Below are positions 7,862-16,985 of a stretch of DNA of 64,000 bases, one piece after another. The stretch is from assembly GCF_030545015.1 (NCBI RefSeq), contig NZ_CP120653.1:1488001-1552000 (forward strand). Reading direction: 5' to 3'. Every line of letters starts with the position of its first letter. The stretch's first letter is position 1. This DNA is from Myroides sp. JBRI-B21084 (lineage in GTDB: Bacteria > Bacteroidota > Bacteroidia > Flavobacteriales > Flavobacteriaceae). The position numbers and the translations under genes were made by a program. Under the pieces are notes generated by a model, which saw only the letters and a list, made by a program, of their open reading frames with translations, was not told the origin of the DNA and made no database searches.

Positions 7862-9820
7862 TTAAAGATTTACAGTTATTATAAATTGCGTACCATTTTT
7901 GCTTTCAATTTTAAATTGCGCATTAATTTCTTTTAATCGATTTGAAATGTTTTCAATTCCAATTCCTTTTTTATCACTTTTATTAAAGCCCTTTCCATTA
8001 TCTGATACAAATAGGGTTAACTGTTTTTCTTCTTTATAAATAATTATTTTTGCAATTGTAGCCGACGAGTGTTTATGTATATTTTGTAATAATTCTTGTA
8101 AAACACGAAACAAATGAAACTTAATTTTAGGTGAAATTTTCAACCATTCTATTGATTGATCAATTTCATAATCAAAAACAATTTGATTGTTTGGTTGTTT
8201 TTCAATGAGCTCTATAAGCATTTTATGAAACGAATCTTTTTCAAACAAACTGTTTATTTCATTGTAATTGTCACAAATACCAACTAATGTTTTTTTAACT
8301 TCTAAAATAGTATGTTTTGCAGTTTCTAAACTGTTTGGTTTTATATAATCTTTATGAAGTAAAAATCGTGTTGAAAACAACTTGTTTACAATATTGTCAT
8401 GTAACTCCATGAAAATTTGCTTTTTATTAAAATTTAGTTTGTTTTCAATGGTGTTTTTGTAATTAAGTGTAACTTCTAAAGCGCGCGTATCTTGTTCTAA
8501 ATAATTATTTTTTAGTTTAATTTTTTTTAGATTTATTTTTTGAATGATGTTATAAATAACAAGTAAAATTAATAACGAAACCAATATAATTATTATTACA
8601 ATAATGTAAATTTCACGTTTTAATTGTGCATTTTTAGTTACTAATAAATGGTTTTCATAAATTACTTTTTGATTGTTTTGAAGCTTTTTTTCGTTTTCTA
8701 ACTGAATTTTTTTTACAATATTTATATACTGTCTATTTAAATTTGGTGAAACCGAATCACATTCTTCAACAAACTGTTCAAGTATATGCTTTTCTAAATA
8801 AATATTATGGTATTGTTTTTTGTTTTCGTTTAAAATACCTTTATAAAAAACTTTTGCAGCTGTGGTGTCTTTTTTTACTTTTATTAAGTAATCGCCAACT
8901 ATACAGTAATTTATCTGTAAAACAGGTATGTTGAAAATAAATTTTTTTTCAGCCTTTAATAAATCAATATAATGTTCAATATTATCTACTTTACTTGCAC
9001 TAATTTTATGGTTTATTAAATTGTGAAGAGTGTTTATCTGGATAATTTTACTTTTTTCAGTTTTGTATTGTGTACTTAATTTATATGTAAAAGCAAGTTT
9101 ATTAATGTTTTTAATTGCATCAGTTGTACTTAATTTGTTTTGTATTGAAGATAAATTATTTGTGTAACGTATATCTAATAATTTTATTTTTATGGGATCA
9201 ACAAGTGTTTTGTCAAAATAATTAGAAACTTCGTTATAGTTTTGCAATGCATTTAAAGCTTCTTTGTATTTTTTTTGTTTCCAATGAATATTGTTAATTA
9301 ACAGTAAAATATTACCCTTTTCAAAAGCATATTCTTTGTTATTTGATCCTAAATTTTCTATTGATTTGTAGGCGTAATTTTCTGCTAACTGAAAATATTG
9401 TAAATAAAAATAATGTTCTGCTAATAAATAATTTGTTAACGATGCGTCGTAAAATGAATTATTATTTTCAAAAAACACAACTGCGTTAAATAATGTTTTA
9501 TACCTTTTTTGGTCTATAAAAACATCTGGATTCAATAAAATTTGCAAATTGTTTGCTCTAAATAAAGCTAATGAATCATTTTGTAATTGGGCTGTTTGTT
9601 CAAAATAATTTATTTTCTTTAAAGCGTTTTCAGTGTTTTCTGTAAATACAATGTTATAAAGAAAATCGAAATATAAATTTTCTAACGAAAAGTTTTTATA
9701 ATTATTTTTATTAATTTTTGAGCTAATTTTTAAATGATTGTATATATTTTCTTGCTTTTTACATGAAAAAACAAGAAATAGTATTAAAAATATAACTAAA
9801 AGATTTTTATTTTTTATCAT
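7862..9820 (-). CDS. TPR-lipoprotein sensor histidine kinase
   Basis: A 652-residue protein. It has a lipoprotein signal with Cys20 (LVFSC), an alpha-helical TPR-like sensor region to about residue 370, a coiled coil, one membrane helix (404-427) and a cytoplasmic kinase of the LytS/NarX-like class. The phospho-acceptor motif is MELHDN (His474). The ATPase domain keeps the N box LQELLQNIHKH (Asn580), DNGKGF (607-612) and GIGIENI (619-625). No response regulator gene is adjacent, so the partner is elsewhere. The gene lies 23 bases after a LETM1-related gene and 2 bases before a degenerate paralogue, so all are probably one transcript. The stimulus is unknown. Confidence 0.8.
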   Translation of the reverse strand: MIKNKNLLVIFLILFLVFSCKKQENIYNHLKISSKINKNNYKNFSLENLYFDFLYNIVFTENTENALKKINYFEQTAQLQNDSLALFRANNLQILLNPDVFIDQKRYKTLFNAVVFFENNNSFYDASLTNYLLAEHYFYLQYFQLAENYAYKSIENLGSNNKEYAFEKGNILLLINNIHWKQKKYKEALNALQNYNEVSNYFDKTLVDPIKIKLLDIRYTNNLSSIQNKLSTTDAIKNINKLAFTYKLSTQYKTEKSKIIQINTLHNLINHKISASKVDNIEHYIDLLKAEKKFIFNIPVLQINYCIVGDYLIKVKKDTTAAKVFYKGILNENKKQYHNIYLEKHILEQFVEECDSVSPNLNRQYINIVKKIQLENEKKLQNNQKVIYENHLLVTKNAQLKREIYIIVIIIILVSLLILLVIYNIIQKINLKKIKLKNNYLEQDTRALEVTLNYKNTIENKLNFNKKQIFMELHDNIVNKLFSTRFLLHKDYIKPNSLETAKHTILEVKKTLVGICDNYNEINSLFEKDSFHKMLIELIEKQPNNQIVFDYEIDQSIEWLKISPKIKFHLFRVLQELLQNIHKHSSATIAKIIIYKEEKQLTLFVSDNGKGFNKSDKKGIGIENISNRLKEINAQFKIESKNGTQFIITVNL

Positions 9821-9843
9821 TTAAAAATGTACTTTCTTTTTAA

Positions 9844-11028
9844 CTATTTATTTTCATTGAAAGAATTAGGAATTATTTCGGGTAATAATTTTATAACTAT
9901 AGGCAAAAGTAAACTTCCACCCGGAATTAAAAAAATAGTAAAGGCAGGAATTGTTTTTCCTAGTTCTATAAATTGGTTTTTTAATTGTACTTTCTCTGTT
10001 TTTGATAAACTACTATAAGTCGCTTTAACTAAAAGTTGCATAAGTAACTTATTGTTTTCTAATTCTTTAATAATACTTTTTTTATTTCGGTTTAATAATA
10101 AAGCAATTGTTTTATTGGTTTTTTTATATATTTTTTTTAAAGGATGAGTAAATTGAAAATAAGGGATTTCATTTTTATGATTATGTATAAAACGAATCAT
10201 AAATTGTAAAGAATTTTTTAGGTTGTGTTTTGAAAGTTGTAATTTTTGATAAAGTTTAATTATAAATCTAAATTCATTTTTGTCAATTTTTTCATCATTC
10301 CATAAAACCATTAATGCAATATCTGCAATATAGTTTTTACCGTAAATTGTTTTAATGTTTGATAAATCTAATGATTCTAGATTAGTACTTAAATTATTTG
10401 TTGTTGAATATTTTAAAGATGTTTGTAAAATTTCTTGAATTTTTAAATCGTATCTACTAATGTTTTGCTTTTGCTTAAAACTAATTACAACTAATTGCGA
10501 AATGGTTAATTCTAAATATTTATAATAATTTAAAATGTTTGTATTGTTTAACAAATACCTTTTAAAACACAAAACATCGGTAAAAATTAAAAAGTTCGAT
10601 AAATCATAGGCAAATGTTTTATCAATATAATTAGATGTTCTATTGGTACGTTCGTTTAAAATTTTTTCTAAAGAAGCAAAAGCTTTTTGAGTTCTAAATT
10701 TTATGAACGAAAAATAAGAATCAGTTTGTACAGCGTTTATTTTTTGATAAAAATCTTCGGCCAGTTTGGTAAATTCACTAAAATTGTAATTGCTATTAGT
10801 AAACAAATAAGTTCCAAAAAGGGCTTCTAATAATACAATTTTTGTAATTTCTTCTTGGGTAAGTTCAAAAGTATGAAAAACGGGTTGTATGGTTTTAGTT
10901 GTAAAACCATACACAAAACCTGTTTCACGTATTTTTTCGTAAAATTGTTCTTCTGTAAATTGTTTAAAAAAAGATGGATCACTTAATTTAAAAAATTTAG
11001 TAATCCATAATTCTTTTGATGGGTTCAT
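9844..11028 (-). CDS. LETM1-related protein
   Basis: A 394-residue, mainly helical protein. Its C terminus carries the LETM1-like signature: LGKTIPAFTIFLIPGGSLL followed by LLPIVIKLLPEIIPNSF, with one hydrophobic helix. LETM1 in mitochondria is an inner-membrane protein of cation/proton homeostasis. Bacterial members, mostly in Bacteroidota, carry the label LETM1-related biofilm-associated protein and lack a defined activity. There is no signal peptide. It is 3 bases from the SIMPL gene upstream and 23 from the sensor kinase downstream, in the same direction, so a shared transcript is likely. Confidence 0.75.
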   Translation of the reverse strand: MNPSKELWITKFFKLSDPSFFKQFTEEQFYEKIRETGFVYGFTTKTIQPVFHTFELTQEEITKIVLLEALFGTYLFTNSNYNFSEFTKLAEDFYQKINAVQTDSYFSFIKFRTQKAFASLEKILNERTNRTSNYIDKTFAYDLSNFLIFTDVLCFKRYLLNNTNILNYYKYLELTISQLVVISFKQKQNISRYDLKIQEILQTSLKYSTTNNLSTNLESLDLSNIKTIYGKNYIADIALMVLWNDEKIDKNEFRFIIKLYQKLQLSKHNLKNSLQFMIRFIHNHKNEIPYFQFTHPLKKIYKKTNKTIALLLNRNKKSIIKELENNKLLMQLLVKATYSSLSKTEKVQLKNQFIELGKTIPAFTIFLIPGGSLLLPIVIKLLPEIIPNSFNENK

Positions 11029-11031
11029 AAT

Positions 11032-11724
11032 TTAATTTAATTCAAAAACTACGTTTACATTGCTTAAAATTTCAATTTCACCAATGGCTAATGTTTGTTT
11101 ATTTTCTGCCGAATCTGAAGCCATCATTTCAGCTTTCATCATGTAAACTCTTGGAGTGTTTACAGTTGATTGATCGTTAATAATTAATGCCTTTCCAATA
11201 CTTTGTCCTATAGCATTAGCATAATCTTCTGCTTTTTTCTTTGCATTTAATATTGCTTTTGCTCTAATTTGTGAAGCATATTTATCGGTTTGTGTCGATT
11301 TAAAATTGATATCATTAATTGTATTTGCACCTGCAGCTATTAATTCAGACATTAATTTATCGTAAATATCTAAATTGTGTAATGTAATAATTAAGGTTTG
11401 ATTAGCAACAAAATAATCTTTATTTTCCTGATATTCTCTTGTTTTATAAAGATTAACACGTTGACTTTGGTAATCTTTTTCGTCAATTCCTTTTTTCTTA
11501 ATTACTTGAATCATTCTCGAAATAATCTCATCGTTCTTCTGCTTAGCTTTTGCAGAGTCTACATCTTTAATTTCTGATCCTATAGTAAGCACTGCATAAT
11601 CAGGTTTAATTTTTATAGAACCTTCGCCAGTAACATTTACTTGTGGAGTAATAATGTTGTTATTTTGAGCCATAGCTGTAAAAGTTGCTAGTACAATTGT
11701 AAATAAATAAAGAATCTTTTTCAT
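11032..11724 (-). CDS. SIMPL domain-containing periplasmic protein
   Basis: A 230-residue protein with a signal peptide (KKILYLFTIVLATFTAMA, cleavage near residue 19). A SIMPL domain (DUF541) follows: VNVTGEGSIKIKPDYAVLTIG at the start, the central RVNLYKTREY and the helix RAKAILNAKKKAEDYANAIG. Family members are exported proteins linked to oxidative-stress defence (YggE in E. coli) or, in animals, to IRAK-1 signalling. No enzymatic residues are known. It sits 17 bases after the RimB-RimK fusion gene and 3 bases before the LETM1-related gene, within a minus-strand operon. Confidence 0.88.
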   Translation of the reverse strand: MKKILYLFTIVLATFTAMAQNNNIITPQVNVTGEGSIKIKPDYAVLTIGSEIKDVDSAKAKQKNDEIISRMIQVIKKKGIDEKDYQSQRVNLYKTREYQENKDYFVANQTLIITLHNLDIYDKLMSELIAAGANTINDINFKSTQTDKYASQIRAKAILNAKKKAEDYANAIGQSIGKALIINDQSTVNTPRVYMMKAEMMASDSAENKQTLAIGEIEILSNVNVVFELN

Positions 11725-11741
11725 TTTAATATATTTTTAGA

Positions 11742-13118
11742 TTAAAGATTAAGCCATTTAAAGTTTTTTTCAATGGCTTTTATCATTTCACCTGCAATAT
11801 CCTTGCCAGTTGCACCTTCAATACCTTCTAAACCTGGTGATGAATTTACTTCTAAAAGTAAAGGTCCTTTAGATGAGCGTATTATATCAACACCTGCTAC
11901 TTTTAAATTTAATGCTTTTGTTGCTTTTATTGCAATTTTCTTTTCTTCTGCTGTAACTTTTACAATTGATGCTTTGCCACCCAAATGTATATTTGCTCTA
12001 AATTCACCAGGTAACGCTTCGCGTTGCATTGCCGCTACTACTTTTCCATCAACTACAAATAAACGTAAATCTTTTCCGTTTGCTTCTTTAATGAATTCTT
12101 GTACTAAAATGTTGGCATTTACACTTTTAAAAGCATTTATTACCGATTCGGCTGCTTTTTTGGTTTCAGCTAGTACAACACCTTTTCCTTGAGTTCCTTC
12201 TAATAATTTTATAATTAAAGGCGATCCACCTACCATATTTATTAAATCGTTGGTATCAAGTGGTGAATTAGCAAATCCAGTGGTTGGAATGTCAACGCCA
12301 TGATTTAAAAGCATTTGTAAAGAATAAAGTTTGTCACGTGATTGTGTTATCGACGCAGCATTGTTTAAACTATATACTTTTAACGATTCAAAATGACGGA
12401 TTAATGAGCAACCATAGTAGGTCATACTTGGTCTAATTCTAGGGATTACCGCATCAAAATCATTTAAAATTCTTCCTCCTCTATAATGAATTTCCGGATG
12501 ATCAGCATCTAATTTCATGTAGCAATGCTTAATATTTAAAAAATGCATTTCGTGTCCGCGTAATTCACCTGCTTCAATAATTCGTTTGTTTGAATACAAT
12601 TCAGGATTACTAGCTAATAAACCTATTCGTAAACCTTTTTTATCGTTTGAATTGCCAGTATTGTAATATTCTTTCAGTTTTTCAGGAGTTACACTACCTA
12701 ATTTAAAATGCTCATCAGGATCAACAATAATTCTACCTGTCATAGCTTCACGGCCCAAAAGCATTCTAAAGCCCATAGAATCGCGATTAGTAAGTGTTAA
12801 TTCTATGACCCATGATTGTTCGCCCAATGTAATTTCGGTATTAATTACAAACCTACTTTCACGTGTACCTGTACTGCTTTTTACAACGCGTTTGTCTATA
12901 ATTTTAGCTTCGCAATTAATGGCACTTTTTACATTTCTTTGAATGGGATGAATCACAAATTTCACCCATTTTTCACCATTTTTTTCAAAAGGAGTTATGT
13001 TTTCGGCATGTAAAGCCGATGTTTTTGCCCCTGAATCTACGCGAACTTTAATAGCCGGAACTTTTAAATCTGATAACGAACACCATTCTTCACTACCAAC
13101 AATAATTTTATCAATCAT
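11742..13118 (-). CDS. rimK: RimB-like protease / RimK ATP-grasp ligase fusion
   Basis: A 458-residue two-domain protein. Residues 1 to about 145 form a RimB-like ATP-dependent zinc protease domain (retropepsin-like fold) with [15 protein letters not shown] (Asp28) and [10 protein letters not shown]. From about residue 160 to the end is a RimK ATP-grasp domain with [44 protein letters not shown] and [14 protein letters not shown]. RimK adds glutamates to ribosomal protein S6, and RimB removes or limits them in the Pseudomonas Rim system. The start was set at the ATG at 13118; an upstream TTG at 13136 would add six residues but has no support. It heads the operon running down to 6042. Confidence 0.85.
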   Translation of the reverse strand: MIDKIIVGSEEWCSLSDLKVPAIKVRVDSGAKTSALHAENITPFEKNGEKWVKFVIHPIQRNVKSAINCEAKIIDKRVVKSSTGTRESRFVINTEITLGEQSWVIELTLTNRDSMGFRMLLGREAMTGRIIVDPDEHFKLGSVTPEKLKEYYNTGNSNDKKGLRIGLLASNPELYSNKRIIEAGELRGHEMHFLNIKHCYMKLDADHPEIHYRGGRILNDFDAVIPRIRPSMTYYGCSLIRHFESLKVYSLNNAASITQSRDKLYSLQMLLNHGVDIPTTGFANSPLDTNDLINMVGGSPLIIKLLEGTQGKGVVLAETKKAAESVINAFKSVNANILVQEFIKEANGKDLRLFVVDGKVVAAMQREALPGEFRANIHLGGKASIVKVTAEEKKIAIKATKALNLKVAGVDIIRSSKGPLLLEVNSSPGLEGIEGATGKDIAGEMIKAIEKNFKWLNL

Positions 13119-13194
13119 AATTTTTTCTATATACAACTAATGCAACTAAAGTATTTAAAAAAACAATATCTTTTACAAAAATTTAAAAAAATAA

Positions 13195-13224
13195 AACCGC
13201 TTTAAAATTAATTTTAAAGCGGTT
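13195..13224 (-). terminator. Terminator of metK (possibly bidirectional)
   Basis: A perfect 14-bp inverted repeat (AACCGCTTTAAAAT and its complement, 2-base loop) lies 25 bases past the metK stop. Read on the minus strand it is followed by a T-rich tract. Confidence 0.8.
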
Positions 13225-13248
13225 AATTAAACTTTAATAAAGTTTTAA

Positions 13249-14535
13249 TTATAAATTAAATGCTTGTTTAACAGCGTTAATTTTATCTAGTTTTTCCCAA
13301 GTAAATAATTCAACATCAAGGGTTATTACTTCACCATTAGGATTTGTAAACGTTTTAGTTACGGTTTGGTTTTTACGACCCATGTGTCCATAAGCTGCCG
13401 TTTCGCTATAAATAGGCTTTCTTAATTTAAGAGATTGCTCGATATGATAAGGTCTTAAATCAAACAATTCAGTAATTTTTTTTGCAATTTCACCATCGGT
13501 TAAATTAACCTTTGATGTACCATAAGTATTTACAAAAACTCCCATAGGTTCGGCAATACCAATTGCATACGATACTTGTACTAAAAGTTCATCGGCAACG
13601 CCTGCAGCAACTAAATTTTTTGCAATATAACGTGCCGCATACGCTGCAGAACGGTCAACTTTACTTGGGTCTTTCCCTGAAAAAGCACCACCACCGTGTG
13701 CACCTTTACCTCCGTATGTATCTACAATAATTTTTCTACCAGTTAAACCTGTATCTCCATGTGGACCACCAATAATAAACACTCCTGTTGGATTTACGTG
13801 GTAAGTAATTTCGGTATTGAAAAAAGGTTGATATTGTGGATATTTTTTTAATAAACGTGGTATTAATATTGAAATGATATCACTTTTAATTTGATCTTGC
13901 ATTGCTTTTTCAGCAATTGTTTTAGCTTCTAAAGTTGCGTTTTCGGGTTTTATAAAATCGTCGTGTTGGGTTGAAAGTACAATGGTAACAACACGTATTG
14001 GTTTATTGTTATCGTCATATTCTAGTGTAACTTGTGATTTAGCATCAGGACGTAAATAGGTGATTTCAGTACATTCACGACGAATTTCTGCTAATTCTTG
14101 TAATAACTTATGCGATAAATCTAAAGCCAAAGGCATGTAATCTTCGGTTTCTGTAGTTGCATATCCAAACATAATACCTTGGTCACCAGCACCTTGTTCT
14201 TCTTTGTTTGCTTTGTCTACACCTTGATTAATTTCTGAAGATTGTTCATGTATAGCAGATAAAATTCCACATGAATTTGCTTCAAACATATATTCGCTTT
14301 TTGTATAACCTATTTTTCTAATTACATCCCGTGCTATCTGCTGTACATCTAAATAGGTGTCCGATTTTACTTCGCCAGCTAAAATAACCTGTCCTGTAGT
14401 TACTAAAGTTTCGCAAGCTACTTTTGAATTTTCATCAAATGCTAAAAAGTTATCAATTAAAGCGTCGGAAATTTGATCTGCAATTTTATCTGGATGTCCT
14501 TCACTTACAGATTCTGATGTAAAATAATATGCCAT
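13249..14535 (-). CDS. metK: S-adenosylmethionine synthetase MetK
   Basis: A 428-residue methionine adenosyltransferase. It makes SAM from methionine and ATP in the cytoplasm. Signature stretches are visible: [20 protein letters not shown] at the N terminus, [12 protein letters not shown] (methionine site), [20 protein letters not shown] and [19 protein letters not shown] (phosphate loop). Length is slightly above the usual 385-400 residues because of insertions in the middle. The gene stands alone between a terminator and a structured leader of about 120 bases that resembles a SAM-II riboswitch, which would give feedback control by its own product. Confidence 0.96.
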   Translation of the reverse strand: MAYYFTSESVSEGHPDKIADQISDALIDNFLAFDENSKVACETLVTTGQVILAGEVKSDTYLDVQQIARDVIRKIGYTKSEYMFEANSCGILSAIHEQSSEINQGVDKANKEEQGAGDQGIMFGYATTETEDYMPLALDLSHKLLQELAEIRRECTEITYLRPDAKSQVTLEYDDNNKPIRVVTIVLSTQHDDFIKPENATLEAKTIAEKAMQDQIKSDIISILIPRLLKKYPQYQPFFNTEITYHVNPTGVFIIGGPHGDTGLTGRKIIVDTYGGKGAHGGGAFSGKDPSKVDRSAAYAARYIAKNLVAAGVADELLVQVSYAIGIAEPMGVFVNTYGTSKVNLTDGEIAKKITELFDLRPYHIEQSLKLRKPIYSETAAYGHMGRKNQTVTKTFTNPNGEVITLDVELFTWEKLDKINAVKQAFNL

Positions 14536-14597
14536 AATTTAGTTTATTATTAAATGAAATGAGGTAACTAAATTGCATGCCAATTACTAAAGTAGTA

Positions 14598-14650
14598 TTC
14601 TGCTTTAGCATTTTTTAATGAGGTTGCAATCAGTCAAATTTTTCCTCGAA
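14598..14650 (-). promoter_or_regulatory. SAM-II-like riboswitch in the metK leader
   Basis: On the minus strand the leader has GAGG (14647-14644) pairing with CCTC (14623-14620). These enclose TTTGACTGATTGCAA, and an A-rich linker then leads to GCTAAAGCAG (14609-14600), whose CAG can pair with the loop CTG to form a pseudoknot. The conserved SAM-II features ATTGCAA before the P1 3' strand and GCTAAA before the P2 3' strand are both present in the right order. The element begins a few bases after a likely transcription start and ends 62 bases before the metK ATG. The P2 core I can draw is only 3 bp, so this rests on motif order and location. Confidence 0.65.
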
Positions 14651-14660
14651 AATTTTGATG

Positions 14661-14689
14661 CAAATATACAACTTAGAGTTTTAATTAAA
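14661..14689 (-). promoter_or_regulatory. Probable metK promoter
   Basis: The -7 element TATATTTG (14668-14661, minus strand) matches Bacteroidota TAnnTTTG. TTTA at 14689-14686 stands 17 bases upstream as a weak -33. Transcription would start just before the riboswitch-like P1 stem. Confidence 0.6.
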
Positions 14690-14836
14690 CTATTATTTTA
14701 ATATTTATTTAAGATATAGATTAGGGTTTTAATAGTTAGGTAACTATCAAATTTTAAATAAAAGATAAAATTAATTGTGTAAAAGTTATCTTATTAAATA
14801 AAAATTTGTATTTTTAGTAAAAATTATATCTGCTTT

Positions 14837-15361
14837 ATGAAAACAAATTATATTTTATTACTTGTAGGACTTTTGTTAGTAAGTTGTGCCAAACAGACTA
14901 ATTCAGAAAATATTGAAAAGCCCAAAACCACAAAAGGTAAAAAAGTGAAAGAACATGCTGAAGCAGCTTTTACAAATCAACAAATTTCTAATTTAGAATA
15001 TCAAATTGAAGCTTTTAAAATAGGAAGTGAAAAAGTTGTAAACGCAGATCTTAAAGACTATTTAACCAAACATATAAGCGATCTGCAAACTTTGCAAAGT
15101 GAATACAAATCATTAGCTACTACGAATAATATTGAAGTAAAACCAATATCTGATAATTTACAAAAAGATTTATACAAATTAGCTATTGCCGACGCAGCTG
15201 GTTTTGATAAAGTATTTATACATTATTATAAAGATTTTTTAAGTAAAACTATGAAAAACAATGCGGAAGTTAAAAATACCGACCCTACATTTACAGGTTT
15301 AAAAAATAAATACGGTAATATTTTATACGAGCACAAACTGTATTTTGATATGTTGAAATAA
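14837..15361 (+). CDS. DUF4142-like lipoprotein
   Basis: A 174-residue lipoprotein: signal NYILLLVGLLLVSC with lipid Cys at about residue 17, then a charged linker and a helical domain. The helical part resembles DUF4142: QIEAFKIGSEKVVNADLKDY, then ISDLQTLQSEYKSLA, and IADAAGFDKVFIHYYKDF with the D-K-x-F-I-x-x-Y pattern of the family. DUF4142 proteins are ferritin-like four-helix proteins of unknown function. No His-rich metal site is evident. The gene is monocistronic: metK is divergent upstream, and a bidirectional terminator separates it from lpdA. Confidence 0.6.
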   Translation: MKTNYILLLVGLLLVSCAKQTNSENIEKPKTTKGKKVKEHAEAAFTNQQISNLEYQIEAFKIGSEKVVNADLKDYLTKHISDLQTLQSEYKSLATTNNIEVKPISDNLQKDLYKLAIADAAGFDKVFIHYYKDFLSKTMKNNAEVKNTDPTFTGLKNKYGNILYEHKLYFDMLK

Positions 15362-15418
15362 CACAGAAATTTAAATATATAAAATAAAACTTTGTATTAA
15401 TAAAGATTTATAAATGTA

Positions 15419-15452
15419 AAAACCTCAAAAGAATTTATCCTTTTGAGGTTTT
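15419..15452. terminator. Bidirectional terminator between lipoprotein gene and lpdA
   Basis: AACCTCAAAAG (15421-15431) pairs with CTTTTGAGGTT (15440-15450). The stem is flanked by A-rich and T-rich tracts, so it can serve both convergent genes. Confidence 0.85.
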
Positions 15453-15471
15453 TATATGATTTAATTATATT

Positions 15472-16863
15472 TTATAAGTGAATTACTTCGTCATAAGCAG
15501 CAGCAACAGCTTCCATAACCGCTTCACTCATAGTAGGGTGTGGGTGAACTGCTTTTAAAATTTCATGACCAGTAGTTTCTAATTTACGGGCAACAACTGC
15601 TTCCGCAATCATATCAGTAACGCCAGCACCAATCATATGGCAGCCTAACCACTCACCGTATTTAGCATCAAAAATTACTTTTACAAAACCATCAGGTGTA
15701 CCTGCAGCTTTAGCTTTACCTGATGCAGAGAAAGGAAATTTACCTACTTTAATTTCGTATCCTTTTTCTTTAGCTGCTTTCTCTGTTAAACCAACCGATG
15801 CAATTTCTGGTATAGCATACGTACAACCTGGAATATTACCGTAATCTAAAGGTTCAACATGTAAACCAGCTAATTTTTCAACACATAAGATTCCTTCTGC
15901 CGATGCAACGTGTGCCAAAGCTTGCCCTGGAACTACATCGCCAATCGCATAATACCCCGGTATGTTTGTTTGGTAAAAATCGTTTACTAAAATTTTATCT
16001 CTGTCTGTTGCAATACCAACTTCTTCTAAACCAATGTTTTCAATGTTTGATTTGATTCCAACTGCAGAAAGTAAGATATCTGCTTCTAAAACTTCTTCGC
16101 CTTTTGCTGTTTTTACAGTTGCTTTTACACCTTCACCTGTAGTATCAACTTTTTCAACAGATGAATTAGTCATAATGTTGATACCTGCTTTTTTCAATGA
16201 ACGTTCAAATTGTTTTGACACATCTTCATCTTCAACAGGTACAATGTTTGGCATAAATTCAACAATAGTAACTTCGGTACCCATAGAATTGTAAAAATGA
16301 GCAAATTCTACACCAATTGCACCTGAACCAACTACAATCATTTTTTTAGGTTGTGTAGGTAAAGTCATTGCTTGGCGGTAACCAATTACTTTCTTACCGT
16401 CTTGTGGTAAGTTAGGTAATTCACGAGAGCGTGCACCTGTTGCAATAATGATATGTTCTGCCGAAATTTCTGTTACTTTACCATCTTTATCGGTTACATC
16501 TACTTTTTTGCCAGGTTTTACTTTACCAAAACCGTCTATTACTTCAATTTTATTTTTTTTCATTAAAAATTGAACACCTTTGCTCATTCCTTCAGCAACA
16601 CCACGAGAACGTGCAATAACGGCATTGAAATCTTTATCAACTTCGCCATTTATTGTTAAACCGTAATCAGAAGCGTGTTTTAAATAATCAAAAACCTGAG
16701 CCGATTTTAATAATGCTTTTGTAGGAATACATCCCCAGTTTAAGCAAATTCCGCCTAAATTTTCTTTTTCTACAACTGCAACTTTAAAACCTAATTGTGA
16801 TGCTCTGATTGCAGTTACGTATCCACCTGGACCGCTTCCTAAAATGATGATATCGTATTTCAT
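15472..16863 (-). CDS. lpdA: Dihydrolipoyl dehydrogenase
   Basis: A 463-residue flavoprotein, the E3 subunit of 2-oxoacid dehydrogenase complexes (and glycine cleavage). It reoxidises dihydrolipoamide with NAD+. Visible features are the FAD site GSGPGGYVTAIRA (9-21), the redox disulfide GGICLNWGCIPTK (Cys40 and Cys45), the NAD site VVGSGAIGVEFA, GDVVPGQALAHVA in the second FAD motif, and the C-terminal base pair HPHPTMSE. Length is normal. It is transcribed alone on the minus strand ahead of a bidirectional terminator; the other complex subunits are not in this window. Confidence 0.95.
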   Translation of the reverse strand: MKYDIIILGSGPGGYVTAIRASQLGFKVAVVEKENLGGICLNWGCIPTKALLKSAQVFDYLKHASDYGLTINGEVDKDFNAVIARSRGVAEGMSKGVQFLMKKNKIEVIDGFGKVKPGKKVDVTDKDGKVTEISAEHIIIATGARSRELPNLPQDGKKVIGYRQAMTLPTQPKKMIVVGSGAIGVEFAHFYNSMGTEVTIVEFMPNIVPVEDEDVSKQFERSLKKAGINIMTNSSVEKVDTTGEGVKATVKTAKGEEVLEADILLSAVGIKSNIENIGLEEVGIATDRDKILVNDFYQTNIPGYYAIGDVVPGQALAHVASAEGILCVEKLAGLHVEPLDYGNIPGCTYAIPEIASVGLTEKAAKEKGYEIKVGKFPFSASGKAKAAGTPDGFVKVIFDAKYGEWLGCHMIGAGVTDMIAEAVVARKLETTGHEILKAVHPHPTMSEAVMEAVAAAYDEVIHL

Positions 16864-16985
16864 TTTTATTTGTTTTTAGCTTAAAGTGTTGTTCTTAAGC
16901 GTTAATTGTTTTTATTGTTAAAGATGTTAAATCTGCGATGCGAATTTAAACATTTTTTTAGAAACTTGTATAAGTAATTTTGTTG

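Larger units (their letters stand above)
14536..14836. other. Divergent intergenic region between metK and a lipoprotein gene
   Basis: These 301 bases hold the metK leader (riboswitch-like element and promoter, to about 14689). The remaining 150 bases are very AT-rich and must carry the promoter for the + strand lipoprotein gene. No perfect TAnnTTTG was seen there; AAAAATTTG near 14802 is the nearest. Confidence 0.7.

Noticed and set aside
6042..9820. A frameshifted single kinase gene split in two
   Set aside because: Each ORF has its own lipoprotein signal, TPR-like region and membrane helix, so these are two paralogues, not fragments.
11773..12192. A 139-codon + strand ORF opposite the RimB-RimK gene
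   Set aside because: Shadow of a conserved coding sequence on the other strand; no recognisable protein and no promoter.
13119..13136. TTG at 13136 as the start of the RimB-RimK gene
   Set aside because: An ATG six codons downstream begins the conserved domain directly.
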